NCBI GenBank assembly: GCA_033721915.1
Contig: JAWWAC010000051.1
Span: 1 to 21,960 of the forward strand
Source: REBR01 sp033721915
GTDB lineage: Bacteria > Pseudomonadota > Gammaproteobacteria > Pseudomonadales > Oleiphilaceae
Direction of reading: 5' to 3'
DNA: 21,960 nucleotides
This document shows, in pieces, positions 20,339 through 21,960 of this stretch. A model generated the notes under the pieces. The model ran no database searches and was not told the origin of the DNA. It saw only the letters and a list, made by a program, of their open reading frames with translations. A program made the position numbers and the translations under genes. Positions within the stretch are counted from its first letter, which is position 1; each line of letters begins with the position of its first letter.

Positions 20339-21960
20339 ATGCTTGACGACAACATGAAGCAACAGCTCAAGAGCTATCTGCAGAAACTGCAACATCCGAT
20401 CGAAATGGTGGCGTCACTGGATGACAGCAACAAGTCACAGGAGCTGCTGCGGATTCTCCAGGACATCGCCAGCCTGCACGACCGGGTGTCACTGCGGGAC
20501 GACGGCGATGCCACCCGCACCCCCTCTTTCTCCATACAGCGCCCGGCCCAGGAGGCACGGGTCCACTTTGCCGGCATCCCCATGGGCCATGAGTTCACCT
20601 CACTGGTTCTGGCACTGCTGCAGGTGGGCGGCCATCCGCCACGGATCAGCGAGGAAACCGCCGATCAGATCCGGGCCATCGAAGGGGACTTCCTGTTCGA
20701 GACCTATTTCTCCCTGTCCTGCCAGAACTGCCCGGATGTGGTGCAGGCACTGAACCTGATGGCAGTGCTCAACCCCGGCATCCGCCACGTGGCCATCGAC
20801 GGCGCCCTGTTCCAGGATGAGGTCAGGGAGCGGGAAGTGATGGCCGTACCCAGCGTCTTTCTCAACGGCGAGCCCTTCGGCCAGGGGCGCATGAGCCTGG
20901 AGCAGATACTGGCGAAGATCGACACCGGTGCCGAGGCCCGCCAGGCGGAAAAACTCAATGAAAAAGCCCCCTTCGAGGTACTCACCATCGGTGGTGGCCC
21001 GGCGGGCGCCTCGGCGGCCATTTACGCCGCCCGCAAGGGCATCCGCACCGGCATTGCCGCTGAGCGCTTTGGTGGCCAGGTGCTGGACACCATGACCATC
21101 GAGAACTTCATCTCCGTGCCGGAAACCGAGGGCCCCAAAATGGTGGCCCATATGGAAGAGCACGTGAAGCAGTACCAGGTGGACATCATGAACCTGCAGC
21201 GGGCTGTGACACTGCATCCGGCCAGTGAGCCCGGCGCACTGCACGAGGTGGAATTCGAGTCCGGCGCCCGACTGCGCAGCAAGAGCCTGATACTGGCCAC
21301 CGGTGCCCGCTGGCGCAACATCCATGTGCCCGGCGAGAAGGAGTACGCCAACCGGGGCGTGGCCTACTGCCCCCACTGCGACGGCCCGCTTTACAAGGGC
21401 AAGGATGTGGCGGTGGTCGGTGGCGGCAACTCCGGCGTTGAGGCGGCCATCGATCTGGCGGGCATTGTCGGCCATGTGCACCTGCTGGAGTTCATGGACG
21501 AGCTCAAGGCCGATGCGGTGCTGCAGAAAAAGCTCCACAGCCTGTCCAACGTCACGGTGATCACCAGCGCCAGAACCACCGAGATCAACGGCGATGGCCG
21601 CCGTGTCACCGGCCTGACCTACGAGGACAGGACCCGTGGTGAGAGCCACCATGTGCCCCTGCAGGGGGTCTTTGTGCAGATCGGACTGGTGCCCAATACC
21701 GAGTGGCTGAAGGGCTCTCCGGTGGAACTCTCCCCTCACGGTGAGATCATTACCGACGAGCACGGCAGCACCTCGGTGCCCGGCATCTTCGCGGCGGGGG
21801 ATGCCACCACGGTGCCCTACAAGCAGATTGTGATTGCCATGGGCGAAGGCTCAAGGGCGGCACTGGGCGCCTTCGACTACCTTATCCGTTTGTTGGGGTG
21901 TGCCGTCGCCCTCTGCGGCGACGGCCAACCGGGGCGTTATAACCGGCCGCCTTATCCATA
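20339..21960 (+). CDS. ahpF: Alkyl hydroperoxide reductase subunit F (3' end beyond the window)
   Basis: The frame opens at the ATG at 20339 and is still open at the window edge (over 540 codons). The N-terminal double-thioredoxin domain has one redox pair, SCQNC (C128, C131). The flavin part begins at about residue 212 with VLTIGGGPAGASAAIYAARKG (FAD), then the second redox pair AYCPHCDGP (C344, C347), VAVVGGGNSGVEAA (NAD(P)H) and GIFAAGDATTVPYKQI. It passes electrons from NADH through FAD and both disulfides to AhpC. E. coli AhpF has 521 residues and stops a few codons after the equivalent of AFDYLIR (here R517). This frame instead continues with LLGCAVALCGDGQPGR, through a hairpin. A lost stop is likely. 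Confidence 0.95.
   Translation, partial: MLDDNMKQQLKSYLQKLQHPIEMVASLDDSNKSQELLRILQDIASLHDRVSLRDDGDATRTPSFSIQRPAQEARVHFAGIPMGHEFTSLVLALLQVGGHPPRISEETADQIRAIEGDFLFETYFSLSCQNCPDVVQALNLMAVLNPGIRHVAIDGALFQDEVREREVMAVPSVFLNGEPFGQGRMSLEQILAKIDTGAEARQAEKLNEKAPFEVLTIGGGPAGASAAIYAARKGIRTGIAAERFGGQVLDTMTIENFISVPETEGPKMVAHMEEHVKQYQVDIMNLQRAVTLHPASEPGALHEVEFESGARLRSKSLILATGARWRNIHVPGEKEYANRGVAYCPHCDGPLYKGKDVAVVGGGNSGVEAAIDLAGIVGHVHLLEFMDELKADAVLQKKLHSLSNVTVITSARTTEINGDGRRVTGLTYEDRTRGESHHVPLQGVFVQIGLVPNTEWLKGSPVELSPHGEIITDEHGSTSVPGIFAAGDATTVPYKQIVIAMGEGSRAALGAFDYLIRLLGCAVALCGDGQPGRYNRPPYP
21902..21925 (+). terminator. GC-rich hairpin at the usual end of ahpF
   Basis: GCCGTCGCC (21902-21910) and GGCGACGGC (21917-21925) form a perfect 9-bp stem with loop CTCTGC, located about five codons after the point where AhpF normally ends. 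There is no T-run behind it within the window, so if it terminates transcription it is not a classical intrinsic terminator. Confidence 0.45.

Noticed and set aside
20600..21763. A 387-codon minus-strand ORF
   Set aside because: Antisense to ahpF; no family features.

Overview
The window looks like the chromosome of a gammaproteobacterium, probably marine or aquatic. This rests on the RpoD C-terminus, the Ile2-type tRNA behind it, the large PstC/PstA variants with periplasmic inserts, and the AhpCF pair. I cannot name a genus. Most of the window is GC-rich core sequence. Positions about 304-5400 are clearly different: AT-richer, repeat-laden and full of gene fragments.

Layout. (1) 1-303: the end of rpoD, then a stable-RNA-type promoter and tRNA-Ile2 (CAT anticodon). 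(2) 304-about 5400: a degraded accessory island directly behind the tRNA. It holds arm-site-like repeats, a 131-bp palindromic MITE-like element, the tail of a solute-binding protein, a truncated diflavin-reductase-like gene, a C-terminal integron-integrase-like fragment, an AFG1-type ATPase with eukaryote-like features, two unidentified small ORFs and several copies of a dispersed repeat. (3) 5384-8091, minus strand: a CHASE-PAS-PAS-GGDEF diguanylate cyclase preceded by a small secreted protein. (4) 8625-10430, plus strand: a GT4 glycosyltransferase and a PAP2 phosphatase behind a strong Pho-box match. (5) 10497-12621, plus strand: phoB-phoR with a Pho box. (6) 12806-19496, minus strand: pstS, then pstC-pstA-pstB-phoU, converging on phoBR. 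(7) 19764-end, plus strand: ahpC-ahpF, divergent from pstS.

How it works together. PstSCAB imports phosphate and, with PhoU, signals to PhoR, which controls PhoB. Four promoters in the window (pstS, pstC, phoB, and the GT4-PAP2 pair) carry TGTCA-type half-sites 11 bp apart followed by a -10-like hexamer exactly 11 nt downstream. The GT4-PAP2 pair is therefore probably part of the Pho regulon and could replace phospholipid with glycolipid under phosphate starvation: PAP2 making diacylglycerol and GT4 glycosylating it. This assignment is an inference.

The points most worth a second look are the Pho-controlled GT4-PAP2 pair, the eukaryote-like AFG1 gene joined in frame (one stop codon apart) to an integrase remnant, and the repeat families in the tRNA-proximal island.
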